DNA from: Oscillospiraceae bacterium UBA3851
GTDB taxonomy: Bacteria; Bacillota; Clostridia; Oscillospirales; Oscillospiraceae
Length of the DNA: 7,630 nt
Assembly: GCA_002392625.1 (NCBI GenBank)
Contig: DGHJ01000140.1
Coordinates: 1 to 7,630, forward strand
Direction: 5' to 3'
The first letter of the stretch is position 1; the number at the start of each line of letters is the position of its first letter. Positions 1 through 7,109 of the stretch are shown here, one piece after another. A program made the position numbers and the translations under genes. The notes beneath the pieces were generated by a model. That model had not been told where the DNA came from. It did not search any database and worked only from the letters and a program-made list of their open reading frames with translations.

Positions 1-3000
1 CTCGCGTTGCCATCATCGACACCGGACTGGACACCACCCACCAGTCTATGGACGCTGACGCGTTCAACTACGCGATCTCCCAGACCGGCAAGTCCGTATC
101 CCTGTTCACACAGAGTGACCTGTCGACGGTGCTGACCCAGCTCAACGCCTATTCCGAGCAGTCCACCAAGCCCACGGCGGCCCAGCTCTATCACTCTGCC
201 AAGATCCCCTACGGCTTCAACTATATCGACAGCGCCTACTACTACCAGATCGACCATCTGAACGACACCCAGGGTGAGCACGGCTCCCACGTGGCGGGCA
301 TTGCCGCTGCCAATCGCTACGTCAAGAGCGGCAGCTCCTATGTGGACGCCGCCTCCACAGTCCACGCCGTGGGCATGGCACCCGACGCCCAGCTCTTCAT
401 CATGAAGGTCTTCGGCGCTGCGGGCGGCGCTTATGACTCCGACTACATGGTCGCCATTGAGGACGCCATCATTCTGGGCTGCGACGTGGTGAACCTGTCC
501 CTCGGCTCCGCCTCTCCCGGATTTGTCTACTCCGACGCCTATCAGTCCATCATGAACAAGCTGGCCAACGCCTCTTCCAACACCAAACTGGTGGTGTCCA
601 TTTCTGCGGGCAATGCCGGCGCTTTCACCGATCAGCTGACCACCGACCTCTACATTGAGGACGTAAACATGCACACCGGCGGCAATCCCGGTTCCTTCAC
701 CAACAGCCTGTGCGTGGCCTCCGCCAACAATGTGGGCGTCACCGGCATGCCCATGGTGTTCAATGGCAGCCAGCGTGTCTTCTACACCGAGACCGATTCG
801 ACCGGCGCCAAGTTGAACACGATCGCCGGCTCCTATAGCTACGTCTATATCGACGCTGTGGGCAACGCAGACGACTACAGCGCCGTCAATTCTGCCGCTT
901 CTCTCAGTGGCAAGGTCGTGATCGTGAACCGCGGCTCCATCAGCTTTGTGGACAAGGGCAACAACCTGAAGTCCTATAATCCAAAGGCTCTGGTTGTGGC
1001 CAACAACGATTCCGGCACGGTGAACATGGCCCTGGACGACTACACCGGCACCTTCCCCATGGTGGCCATCACCCAGACGGACGCCAACACCATTAAGGCC
1101 AATTCCACCGCCCACACCGCCGGCTCCATCACGTATTACACCGGCACCGTGCAGGTTACCGCGACCATGATCTCTGAGAAGGAGACCGACAATGCCGAAA
1201 TGAGCAGCTTTTCCTCCTGGGGTGTTCCCGGCGCGCTGATCATGAAGCCGGAAATCACCGCCCCCGGCGGAAACATCTACTCCCTTTTCGGCACCAACAA
1301 AACCTCCTCCGGAACGTCCGGCGGCTCGGACCAGTATGAGCTGATGTCCGGCACCTCCATGGCCGCGCCTCACGTGGCAGGTCTTACCGGTACGCTGGCA
1401 CAGTACATGCGTGAGAACAACATCTCCGTCTCCGGTCATACCACCCGTCAGCTGGTTCAGAGCCTGCTGATGTCCACCGCCGTGCCCATGCACGAGGGAT
1501 CCGCATCCGGTCCCTACTATCCCATCCTGCGGCAGGGCGCCGGCCTTGTGAATGTCCACCAGGCCATCCACGCTTCCTCCGTGATCTTCATGGGCTCCGA
1601 CGCCACCCGCTCCTGGGCTGACGGCAAGGTCAAGGCGGAGCTGGGTGACAAGCCCACACGCTCCGGCGACTACACCTACAGCTTTGAGATCCACAACCTG
1701 GCGTCTCAGGCTCAGACCTATAACCTGTCCACAGATCTATTCACCCAGGACCGCTATGAGGAGGACGGCCACGCCTTCATGTCACCGTCCACCACGGCGC
1801 TGAACTGGAACGTGAGCTATTCCACCGGCAACACCGTGAACGTTCCCGCCGGCGGCTCCCAGACCGTCGCCGTGACCATCTCCATCCCCGATGATACGGC
1901 GGCCTTTGACGCGCTGTATCCCAACGGTGCCTACGTGGAGGGCTATACCTTCGTGGAGAGCACCGCTACCTCCGGGGACGGCGCCAAGCTGGACGTGCCC
2001 CACTCCATCCCCGTTCTGGGCTTCTACGGCTCCTGGACGGACCCCTCCATGTTCGACAACATGTCCTACGTGGACGGCCTCTACGGGGCTGACCGCACGC
2101 CCTATTCCGGCAAGTCCGACACCAACTATATGACCTACCAGACTCACGGCTCCACCAAGAAGGTCCAGGGCAACCCCTACATCTTGGAAACGCCCTTCCC
2201 CGCCGATCGCCTGGCCATGAACTCCGCGGACTACGTCTCCAGCTTTACATACAATCTGGTCCGCTCCGCCGGCGCCACCGGCTTTGCCGTGTCCAAGCTG
2301 GATACCCGCGGACAGGTTTCCAGCGTGCTGCAGTCCAACGTTACCGGCGCCAACGTGCTGGGCATGTGGTACTACAGCAGCGGCTCGGCGTGGCAAAATA
2401 CCGCCACCAGCACCTATACGCTGAATCAAACGGTTTCCTCTCTCGGGCTGACCGCCGGTGACCGCTTCCGCATCGGTTTCTACGCTATCCCGGAGTACAA
2501 CGCCATGCAGGTAAACACCGATCTCACCGCTGCCGGCGCCGGTCAGCTTACCAACGGCACATTCAAGAACCTGCTGCTCAAGAACACCCTGGGCAAGGGC
2601 GCGATGGTCGGCTATGACTTCATCGTGGACGATCAGGCGCCGCAGATCATCGGCGCATATCGGCAGGGCAACGAGGTCACCGTGACCGTTCGGGACGACC
2701 ACTACATCGCCTGCCTGGGCTTGTCCAACGCCACGGGCAAGACCTTCTATCAGCAGATCGTACCCCAGCAAACGGAGGAGGGCCAGGCCGTTGTCTATAC
2801 CTTCGACGTCAGCGGCGTGACCGACGGCTTCTATGTTTTCGCCGGCGACTATGCCTGCAACGAGACGCTGGTCCAGCCCACGACGCTGGAGCATACCGTC
2901 ACCGCGGTCTCCTCCGACGAGAGCCTGGGCACCGTCTCCGTCAGTGGCTACACAGTGCTGGCCCAGCCCGCGGAGGGCTACTACGTCTCCGGCGCCGAGG

Positions 3001-5834
3001 TCATCTCCGGCACGGCGACTTATGAGATCAACGGCAGCGTCATCTCCGTCAATCCTGCCACCGACTGCACTATTCGCATTCTCTTTAGCCCCAAGCCCGT
3101 CGTCACGGTGCGCTACGTGGCCAACGGCGTCCAGGAGGAGACGGTTACCTGCTACCTGCAGGACGTGATTACGCTGAAGGAAAGCATCGTCAATACCGCC
3201 GCCGGCTACACCTTCTCCGGCTGGGTGAGCAGCACCTTCGGCGAAACCACCGATACGCCGCCCTACTATGCGCCGGGAGCCGCCTACACCGTCCCCGGTA
3301 ACGTGACACTGTACGCCCTCTACACCCGCCACGAGGGCGCCGAGGGTGTGACCTATGAGCTTTGCACCGCTCTGCCTGAGGATCTGATCGGCAACTACGT
3401 CATCACCTCCGCAGCAGACACCAGCGGCTATATGATGCTGAACTACAACGGCGGTTATAACTACAACTATGACGCTGCGGTCCTGATTTCTGCCTCCGGC
3501 GCGACGCTGAGCGGCACCACGCTGACCAACGTGCAGAGCGACGCGGTATTTACTGTACAGGCCAGCACGGCTGATCCCGGCAAGTACAATATCCTTCCCT
3601 ACACCATCAACGGGATCTATCTGGCCGACAAATCCACCGGTCTTGGCGTTAACACCTACGATAACGACAGCACCCAGTGGAGCTTCTCCTGCACCGATGG
3701 CAGATTCTATATTTCTTCGGATTCCTACGACTACATGAACATCGCCCTGATCACCAGTTATTTCAGCTCCAGTGTGTATTTCAGCACGCAGCGCACCAAC
3801 AGCAGCACAGGCGTCAATCTCTGGCGTGAGCAGCCCGCCGGCCTGGATTACTTCACCACCAACCCGCTGACCGACGATCACGAGCATGAGATGACCCTTG
3901 TTCCCGCCGTGGAGCCCACCTGCGGCGCCGAGGGCCACAGTGCCTATTACCACTGTGAGCTGTGCGGCAAGTACTTCTCTGACGCCTCCGGTGAAAACGA
4001 GATCACCCCGGCCTCCACCGTGATCCCCGCCACAGGCGATCACACCTTTGGCGCCTGCACGTCCAACAACGACGGCACCCACAACCACACCTGCGCCGTT
4101 TGCGGCACTGTGGAAACCGAGCCGTGCACCTATGAGGATACGGTGATTGAGCCCACCGAGACGGCCCAGGGCTACACCCTGCACACCTGCGTTTCCTGCG
4201 GCTACAGCTTTAAGGACAGCTACACCGCGCCCATTGGACAGACCCTCACTGTGACCTTCCTGGTGCCCACCGGCGTGGCTTCCGTGGAACCCATGACATG
4301 CCAGACCGGCGAGAGCATTGCCCTGCCTGCCGCCCAAGCTCCCGATGGATACACCTTCCTGGGCTGGGTTGTGGACGTATATGACAACGTGGAAGAAAAG
4401 CCCTCCGAGATCTTCAAGGGCAGCTATACACCTGCTGAGAACGTTACCCTCCGGGCGCTGTACACCTACTCCGTGGGTGGCAGCGGCGGCGTGGCCTTTG
4501 AGCTGGTCACCGAGGCACCCGACGATTGGACCGGCCGCTATGTGGTGACCCACAAAAAGGAAACCTCCAACACCTATTACGTGCTCACCGGCCTGAACGC
4601 AGGGATCAACTACGAGAGCTCAGCAGGCCAGGGCGGCGCAACCAAGTTTACTGAGACCGGGATCGTTCAGGATGGCACCACACTGGCCGAAGTCAGCGAG
4701 CTGTACATCTTTGAGGTTGAGGCACAGGGAAGCGTATATTCCTTTAAGAACGCCTCCACCGGATCCTATCTGGATTACATCAGCTCTTCCCTCTATTCCA
4801 GTGCTTCCTATTCAACCACCGCAAAATGGAATCCCAGCATCAATGCCAGCGGCAACGCTGTGCTGAACAATCCCAACGGCGGCACTTCCTGGAACACTGT
4901 TGGCCTCAATGGCAGCGGACGTTTTGCCATGGTCCTCTCCACCGATTCCAGTGTTTCCAATATGTACATCTGGAGAGAGACACCTGCCGGCACGCCCTAT
5001 TACACCACCGTTATCGGCGAGACCCACGAGCACACCCCCGGCCAGGCGGTGAAGGAGAACGAGGTTGCTGCCACCTGCACCGAGGACGGCAGCTATGACA
5101 GCGTGGTCTATTGCACCGTGTGCGGCGAGGAGATCAGCCGCGAGACAGTAACCATCCCCGCCACTGGCCACGATTGGGGCACTCCCAACTATGAGTGGGC
5201 CGAGGACAACAGCACCGTGACGGCCACGCGGGTCTGCGCCAACGACGCAAGCCACGTGGAGACCGAGGCGGTGACTACCACCTACACGGTGCTTCAGGAG
5301 CCCACCACCACCGAGGAGGGCAAGGGCCAGTACACCGCCGTATTCGATAATGAGGCCTTCGAGATCCAGATCCGTGAGGTGGTGCTCCCCAAGCTGGAGA
5401 TCACGGGGTATCATATTATCGTGAACGATTACACCAACAGCAACGCAAGCACCAGCATCGAAGCCGAGACGCTGTACAGCGGCGAGGTGACCTTTACCGT
5501 GAGTTGCGGCAGCCCGTGTCTGGTGGCCATCGACAAGGGCAATGACGTCTACGAGATGCTGGCGTGCACCACGAACGGCGATACCCACAGCTTCACCGTG
5601 ACGGTGACCAACGCCGACGTGACGGTCATCGTGGCCATCAAGGGCGACGCGGACCTGAACGGCGAGCGGCAGTCTAAGGACGCCACCTTTGCGGCCCAGG
5701 CTATTGCCGGCAAGCGGACGTTTACGACGCTGCAGCAGCTGGTATGCGACAGCGACGGCAACGGGGTGTTCAACTCCAAGGACGCCACTTTCGCCGCCCA
5801 GGTGGTGGCCGGCAAGCGCAGCTACGAGTGGTAA
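1..5834 (+). CDS. Multidomain S8 (subtilisin/lactocepin-like) serine peptidase with C-terminal dockerin, 5'-partial
   Basis: The frame is open from the left edge (first full codon at base 3, counted here as residue 1) to TAA at 5832-5834, giving 1943 visible residues. The catalytic Asp lies in AIIDTGLD (D6), upstream of the first ATG at 48, so that ATG is not the start. The catalytic His is H93 in HGSHVAG, the oxyanion Asn N204 in SAGNAG and the nucleophile S452 in GTSMAAPHVAG. Order: S8 domain 1-524 with PA insert about 275-380; Fn3-like domain about 525-660; Ig/Fn3-like region to about 970; a small repeat domain 970-1030; two tandem composite modules 1034-1797; a beta-type domain 1798-1879; dockerin 1880-1943. 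Family knowledge: lactocepin/C5a-peptidase-like enzymes are exported and cleave extracellular proteins. Signal peptide and propeptide would lie upstream, unseen. No LPXTG motif or C-terminal membrane segment is present; attachment through the dockerin is inferred. The substrate cannot be read from the sequence. Confidence 0.95.
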   Translation, partial: RVAIIDTGLDTTHQSMDADAFNYAISQTGKSVSLFTQSDLSTVLTQLNAYSEQSTKPTAAQLYHSAKIPYGFNYIDSAYYYQIDHLNDTQGEHGSHVAGIAAANRYVKSGSSYVDAASTVHAVGMAPDAQLFIMKVFGAAGGAYDSDYMVAIEDAIILGCDVVNLSLGSASPGFVYSDAYQSIMNKLANASSNTKLVVSISAGNAGAFTDQLTTDLYIEDVNMHTGGNPGSFTNSLCVASANNVGVTGMPMVFNGSQRVFYTETDSTGAKLNTIAGSYSYVYIDAVGNADDYSAVNSAASLSGKVVIVNRGSISFVDKGNNLKSYNPKALVVANNDSGTVNMALDDYTGTFPMVAITQTDANTIKANSTAHTAGSITYYTGTVQVTATMISEKETDNAEMSSFSSWGVPGALIMKPEITAPGGNIYSLFGTNKTSSGTSGGSDQYELMSGTSMAAPHVAGLTGTLAQYMRENNISVSGHTTRQLVQSLLMSTAVPMHEGSASGPYYPILRQGAGLVNVHQAIHASSVIFMGSDATRSWADGKVKAELGDKPTRSGDYTYSFEIHNLASQAQTYNLSTDLFTQDRYEEDGHAFMSPSTTALNWNVSYSTGNTVNVPAGGSQTVAVTISIPDDTAAFDALYPNGAYVEGYTFVESTATSGDGAKLDVPHSIPVLGFYGSWTDPSMFDNMSYVDGLYGADRTPYSGKSDTNYMTYQTHGSTKKVQGNPYILETPFPADRLAMNSADYVSSFTYNLVRSAGATGFAVSKLDTRGQVSSVLQSNVTGANVLGMWYYSSGSAWQNTATSTYTLNQTVSSLGLTAGDRFRIGFYAIPEYNAMQVNTDLTAAGAGQLTNGTFKNLLLKNTLGKGAMVGYDFIVDDQAPQIIGAYRQGNEVTVTVRDDHYIACLGLSNATGKTFYQQIVPQQTEEGQAVVYTFDVSGVTDGFYVFAGDYACNETLVQPTTLEHTVTAVSSDESLGTVSVSGYTVLAQPAEGYYVSGAEVISGTATYEINGSVISVNPATDCTIRILFSPKPVVTVRYVANGVQEETVTCYLQDVITLKESIVNTAAGYTFSGWVSSTFGETTDTPPYYAPGAAYTVPGNVTLYALYTRHEGAEGVTYELCTALPEDLIGNYVITSAADTSGYMMLNYNGGYNYNYDAAVLISASGATLSGTTLTNVQSDAVFTVQASTADPGKYNILPYTINGIYLADKSTGLGVNTYDNDSTQWSFSCTDGRFYISSDSYDYMNIALITSYFSSSVYFSTQRTNSSTGVNLWREQPAGLDYFTTNPLTDDHEHEMTLVPAVEPTCGAEGHSAYYHCELCGKYFSDASGENEITPASTVIPATGDHTFGACTSNNDGTHNHTCAVCGTVETEPCTYEDTVIEPTETAQGYTLHTCVSCGYSFKDSYTAPIGQTLTVTFLVPTGVASVEPMTCQTGESIALPAAQAPDGYTFLGWVVDVYDNVEEKPSEIFKGSYTPAENVTLRALYTYSVGGSGGVAFELVTEAPDDWTGRYVVTHKKETSNTYYVLTGLNAGINYESSAGQGGATKFTETGIVQDGTTLAEVSELYIFEVEAQGSVYSFKNASTGSYLDYISSSLYSSASYSTTAKWNPSINASGNAVLNNPNGGTSWNTVGLNGSGRFAMVLSTDSSVSNMYIWRETPAGTPYYTTVIGETHEHTPGQAVKENEVAATCTEDGSYDSVVYCTVCGEEISRETVTIPATGHDWGTPNYEWAEDNSTVTATRVCANDASHVETEAVTTTYTVLQEPTTTEEGKGQYTAVFDNEAFEIQIREVVLPKLEITGYHIIVNDYTNSNASTSIEAETLYSGEVTFTVSCGSPCLVAIDKGNDVYEMLACTTNGDTHSFTVTVTNADVTVIVAIKGDADLNGERQSKDATFAAQAIAGKRTFTTLQQLVCDSDGNGVFNSKDATFAAQVVAGKRSYEW
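3..1575 (+). other. S8 peptidase catalytic domain with PA insert
   Basis: The Asp/His/Asn/Ser constellation is complete: D6 (18-20), H93 (279-281), N204 (612-614) and S452 (1356-1358), each in its usual family motif. Between Asn and Ser lies a protease-associated domain at roughly 825-1140, recognisable by GKVVIVNRG followed by ALVVANN and MVAITQ. The stretch FSSWGVPG then KPEITAPGG (about 1209-1270) is the usual lead-in to the catalytic Ser in lactocepin-type enzymes. The Asp-His gap (87 residues) is longer than in subtilisin BPN' (32), as expected for cell-envelope proteinases. Nothing suggests inactivation. Confidence 0.93.
1576..2907 (+). other. Fn3/Ig-like domains following the protease core
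   Basis: From about residue 525 the sequence has the pattern of the Fn3-like domain that follows the catalytic domain in C5a peptidase/lactocepin: YTYSFEIHNLA, then VNVPAGGSQTVAVTISIP, then VPVLGFYG-type strands (here IPVLGFYGSW). A second beta-rich region to about residue 970 contains DDQAPQIIGAY and VTVTVRDDHYIA, which resemble the later Fn3-like domain of the same enzymes. In known relatives these domains support the catalytic domain and contribute to substrate selection; that role is inferred here. Confidence 0.7.
3102..4244 (+). repeat. Composite module, copy A (InlB-like repeat + ~165-aa domain + Cys-rich segment)
   Basis: Residues 1034-1414. It begins with an InlB/Listeria-Bacteroides-type repeat (VTVRYVANG ... 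GYTFSGWV ... NVTLYALYT). A roughly 165-residue domain follows, starting near VTYELCTALPED and ending at VNLWREQPAGLDYFTT; I do not recognise it as a named family. A Cys-rich segment closes the module: C1307, C1318 and C1321 (TCGAEG then CELCGKYF), then CAVCG (C1364/C1367) and CVSCG (C1396/C1399). Landmarks recur 381-385 residues later in copy B, which shows a tandem internal duplication. Binding to cell-surface or host polymers is a reasonable guess, not shown. Confidence 0.8.
4245..5393 (+). repeat. Composite module, copy B (diverged tandem copy)
   Basis: Residues 1415-1797. It has the same order as copy A: LTVTFLVPTG ... GYTFLGWV ... NVTLRALYT, then VAFELVTEAPDD to MYIWRETPAGTPYYTT, then TCTEDG and CTVCG (C1692, C1704, C1707). 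Landmark offsets from copy A are Trp 1074/1455 (381), Trp 1274/1657 (383), Cys 1307/1692 (385) and Pro 1384/1767 (383). The final part has diverged: where copy A carries CAVCG and CVSCG, copy B has YEWAEDNSTVTATRVC and a Cys-free stretch QYTAVFDNEAF, so two CxxC pairs are absent. Confidence 0.8.
5394..5639 (+). other. Small beta-type domain preceding the dockerin
   Basis: Residues 1798-1879, from LEITGYHIIVNDYT to VTVIVAIKG. The alternating hydrophobic pattern (GEVTFTVSC, HSFTVTVTNADVTVIVAI) indicates beta strands. The two Cys in SCGSPC may pair. Short domains of this look precede dockerins in other secreted clostridial proteins, from general recollection. It is probably a spacer or binding domain; no specific function can be assigned. 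Confidence 0.5.
5640..5834 (+). other. Type I-like dockerin, two calcium-binding repeats
   Basis: Two copies of the dockerin loop pattern D-x-D/N-x-D/N-G-x5-D are visible. Copy 1 starts at 5646 (D1882, D1884, N1886, G1887, D1893) and copy 2 at 5748 (D1916, D1918, N1920, G1921, D1927). Each is followed by a near-identical helix, SKDATFAAQ then AGK. The repeats are 34 residues apart, as expected for a dockerin. Known role: calcium-dependent docking to a cohesin on a scaffold or cell-surface protein. No cohesin is encoded in this window. Loop position 9 is Gln in copy 1 and Asn in copy 2; Gln is a less usual choice there. Confidence 0.88.
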
Positions 5835-5842
5835 TTGTTCAT

Positions 5843-5884
5843 TCACAAAGGGGTATGCCGCTTCGCCGGCATACCCCCTTGTGA
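5843..5884 (+). terminator. Strong hairpin between convergent genes, probable (possibly bidirectional) terminator
   Basis: Starting nine bases after the protease stop, bases 5850-5860 pair perfectly with 5867-5877 (11 bp, GC-rich) around a 6-base loop containing TTCG. After a single A-C mismatch (5849/5878) six more pairs follow (5843-5848 with 5879-5884). The position between the 3' ends of the protease gene and queA fits a terminator serving both strands. There is no proper T tract after the stem on either strand, only the TT inside it, so efficiency as a classical intrinsic terminator is uncertain. Confidence 0.65.
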
Positions 5885-5932
5885 TGATGCAGAATGTAAT
5901 CCTTTTGGATTTAATAACTGGTTTTAGCGTTC

Positions 5933-5986
5933 CCCTCTCGCTCCGTCCGGCATACGTCTGGCAGAACGGGAGGGTATTTCTCTTTT
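5933..5986 (+). terminator. Imperfect 42-bp palindrome followed by a T-rich run, possible second terminator
   Basis: Bases 5933-5951 pair in one register with 5956-5974 around the loop ATAC: 16 of 19 positions pair, including three G-T wobbles, with an uninterrupted 8-bp base (CCCTCTCG with CGGGAGGG). Immediately 3' on the + strand is TATTTCTCTTTT (5975-5986), the kind of T-rich tail the first hairpin lacks. A backup terminator for the protease transcript is the simplest reading. It could equally be a remnant of a dispersed palindromic repeat. Confidence 0.4.
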
Positions 5987-6056
5987 GTGCTGCAGTATGG
6001 CGCCCCTTACTTCAGAAGCCGGAGGGGATAATTCTGACTGGCAGAATGGCGGGTAT
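5958..6056 (+). repeat. Pair of near-direct ~20-bp repeats
   Basis: CTGGCAGAACGGGAGGGTAT at 5958-5977 and CTGGCAGAATGGCGGGTAT at 6038-6056 differ by a few substitutions and one base of length, and lie 80 bp apart. The first copy includes the right arm of the imperfect palindrome. They may be fragments of a small dispersed repeat; chance similarity is not excluded. Confidence 0.4.
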
Positions 6057-6076
6057 GAAGGCAAAAATAGCACTCT

Positions 6077-7102
6077 TTAACAGATGAACATTGCATCCCC
6101 GAAGCTGAAAAACCGATACTTCTGGGAAACCGCCTCCTGATAGGCCCGCAGGACATTTTCCCGTCCGGCCAGGGCGGAAACCAGCATAATGAGTGTGGAC
6201 TCCGGCAGATGGAAGTTGGTGATAAGGGCGTCCAGCACCTTGAACCTGTAGCCGGGATAGATAAAGATGTTGGTCCACCCGGCGTGGGGGTGCATGGTGC
6301 CATCCTCCTCCGCCCAGCTCTCGATCGTGCGGCAGGAGGTGGTGCCTACGCAGATCACACGGCCGCCGTTTCGTTTGGTCTCATTGATGAGTTCGGCGGT
6401 CTCGGCCGGGATAACGCAGTATTCGCTATGCATCTCGTGGTCGGTGATCTCGTCCTCCTTCACGGGACGGAAGGTGCCCAAACCAACGTGGAGCGTCACG
6501 TAGCCGATGCCCACGCCCATGGTGCGGATCTTCTCCAGCAGCTCCTCCGTGAAATGCAGGCCCGCCGTCGGCGCAGCGGCGCTGCCGTTGACTTTGGAGT
6601 AGACGGTCTGATACCGCTCTTTATCCTGCAACTCCTCCTTGATGTAAGGCGGCAGCGGCATCTTGCCCAGCCGCTCCAGCACCTCCAGGAAGATGCCCTC
6701 GTAGTCAAAACGCACCAGGCGGTTGCCGTCCGGCAGCTCCTCCACCACCTGGGCGGTCAGCTCACCGTCGCCAAAGGAGAGGCTGGCTCCCTTGCGCATG
6801 CGCTTGCCGGGGCGCACCAGGCACTCCCATGTCTTGTCGCCCCGGTCGATGAGCAGCAGAACCTCACAGGCGCCGCCGCCGGGCAGCCTCTGGCCCAGCA
6901 AGCGGGCCGGCAGAACGCGGGAATTGTTGAGGATCAGGCAATCGCCGGGACGGAGGTATTCCGGCAGGTCGTAGAAATGCCGATGCTCCCACACGCCCGT
7001 CAACTTGTCCAGAACCAGCAGGCGGGAGGCGTCCCGCCGCTCAATGGGCGTCTGGGCGATCAGCTCCGGGGGCAGATCAAAGTAAAAATCACTGGTCTTC
7101 AT
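6077..7102 (-). CDS. queA: S-adenosylmethionine:tRNA ribosyltransferase-isomerase
   Basis: Complete gene of 341 residues, the usual length for the family. QueA transfers and isomerises the ribose of S-adenosylmethionine onto preQ1 at tRNA position 34, giving epoxyqueuosine, the penultimate step of queuosine synthesis, in the cytoplasm. Family signatures run the whole length: MKTSDFYFDLPPELIAQTP at the start, LILNNSRVLPARL (56-68), APTAGLHFT (187-195), VTLHVGLGTFRPV (212-224), DHEMHSEY (231-238), VGTTSCRTIES (252-262), LITNFHLPESTLIMLVSA (293-310) and YRFFSFGDAMFI (329-340). The ATG at 7102 is chosen because it begins the conserved N-terminus; the frame runs upstream into tyrS without family similarity. 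Only 7 bases (7103-7109) separate it from the tyrS stop, and no Shine-Dalgarno sequence precedes it, so translation is probably coupled to tyrS. The partner gene tgt is not adjacent downstream. Confidence 0.97.
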   Translation of the reverse strand: MKTSDFYFDLPPELIAQTPIERRDASRLLVLDKLTGVWEHRHFYDLPEYLRPGDCLILNNSRVLPARLLGQRLPGGGACEVLLLIDRGDKTWECLVRPGKRMRKGASLSFGDGELTAQVVEELPDGNRLVRFDYEGIFLEVLERLGKMPLPPYIKEELQDKERYQTVYSKVNGSAAAPTAGLHFTEELLEKIRTMGVGIGYVTLHVGLGTFRPVKEDEITDHEMHSEYCVIPAETAELINETKRNGGRVICVGTTSCRTIESWAEEDGTMHPHAGWTNIFIYPGYRFKVLDALITNFHLPESTLIMLVSALAGRENVLRAYQEAVSQKYRFFSFGDAMFIC

Positions 7103-7109
7103 GGGACGA

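Larger units (their letters stand above)
5835..6076. other. Intergenic gap between convergent protease gene and queA
   Basis: This 242-bp stretch is more A/T-rich in places than the flanking genes. It contains the two hairpins annotated separately and near-direct repeats at 5958-5977 and 6038-6056. I find no tRNA and no convincing small gene; reading frames entering it are shadows of the protease or queA. Both flanking genes point into it, so no promoter is required and none is evident. Confidence 0.7.

Noticed and set aside
48..50. ATG at 48 as the protease start
   Set aside because: The codons before it encode AIIDTGLD, which carries the catalytic Asp, so the true start is outside the window.
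1782..4553. A 923-codon open frame on the - strand, inside the protease gene
   Set aside because: It is a shadow of the G/C-rich wobble positions of the + strand gene. Its product is a low-complexity Gly/Ala/Val/His-rich sequence with no recognisable motif, while the + strand frame has clear domains throughout.
4812..5846. A 344-codon open frame on the - strand over the end of the protease gene
   Set aside because: Same cause: antisense to the dockerin and copy B, with composition-driven Gly/Val/His/Ala-rich sequence and no family resemblance.
5898..5911. Small hairpin AATCC-TTTT-GGATT
   Set aside because: A 5-bp A/T-rich stem is expected by chance in an intergenic region of this length.
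6003..6027. Possible queA terminator (CCCCT ... AGGGG with inner CTT/AAG)
   Set aside because: Only 5 outer and 3 inner pairs with unpaired bases between and no T run on the - strand; too weak to call.
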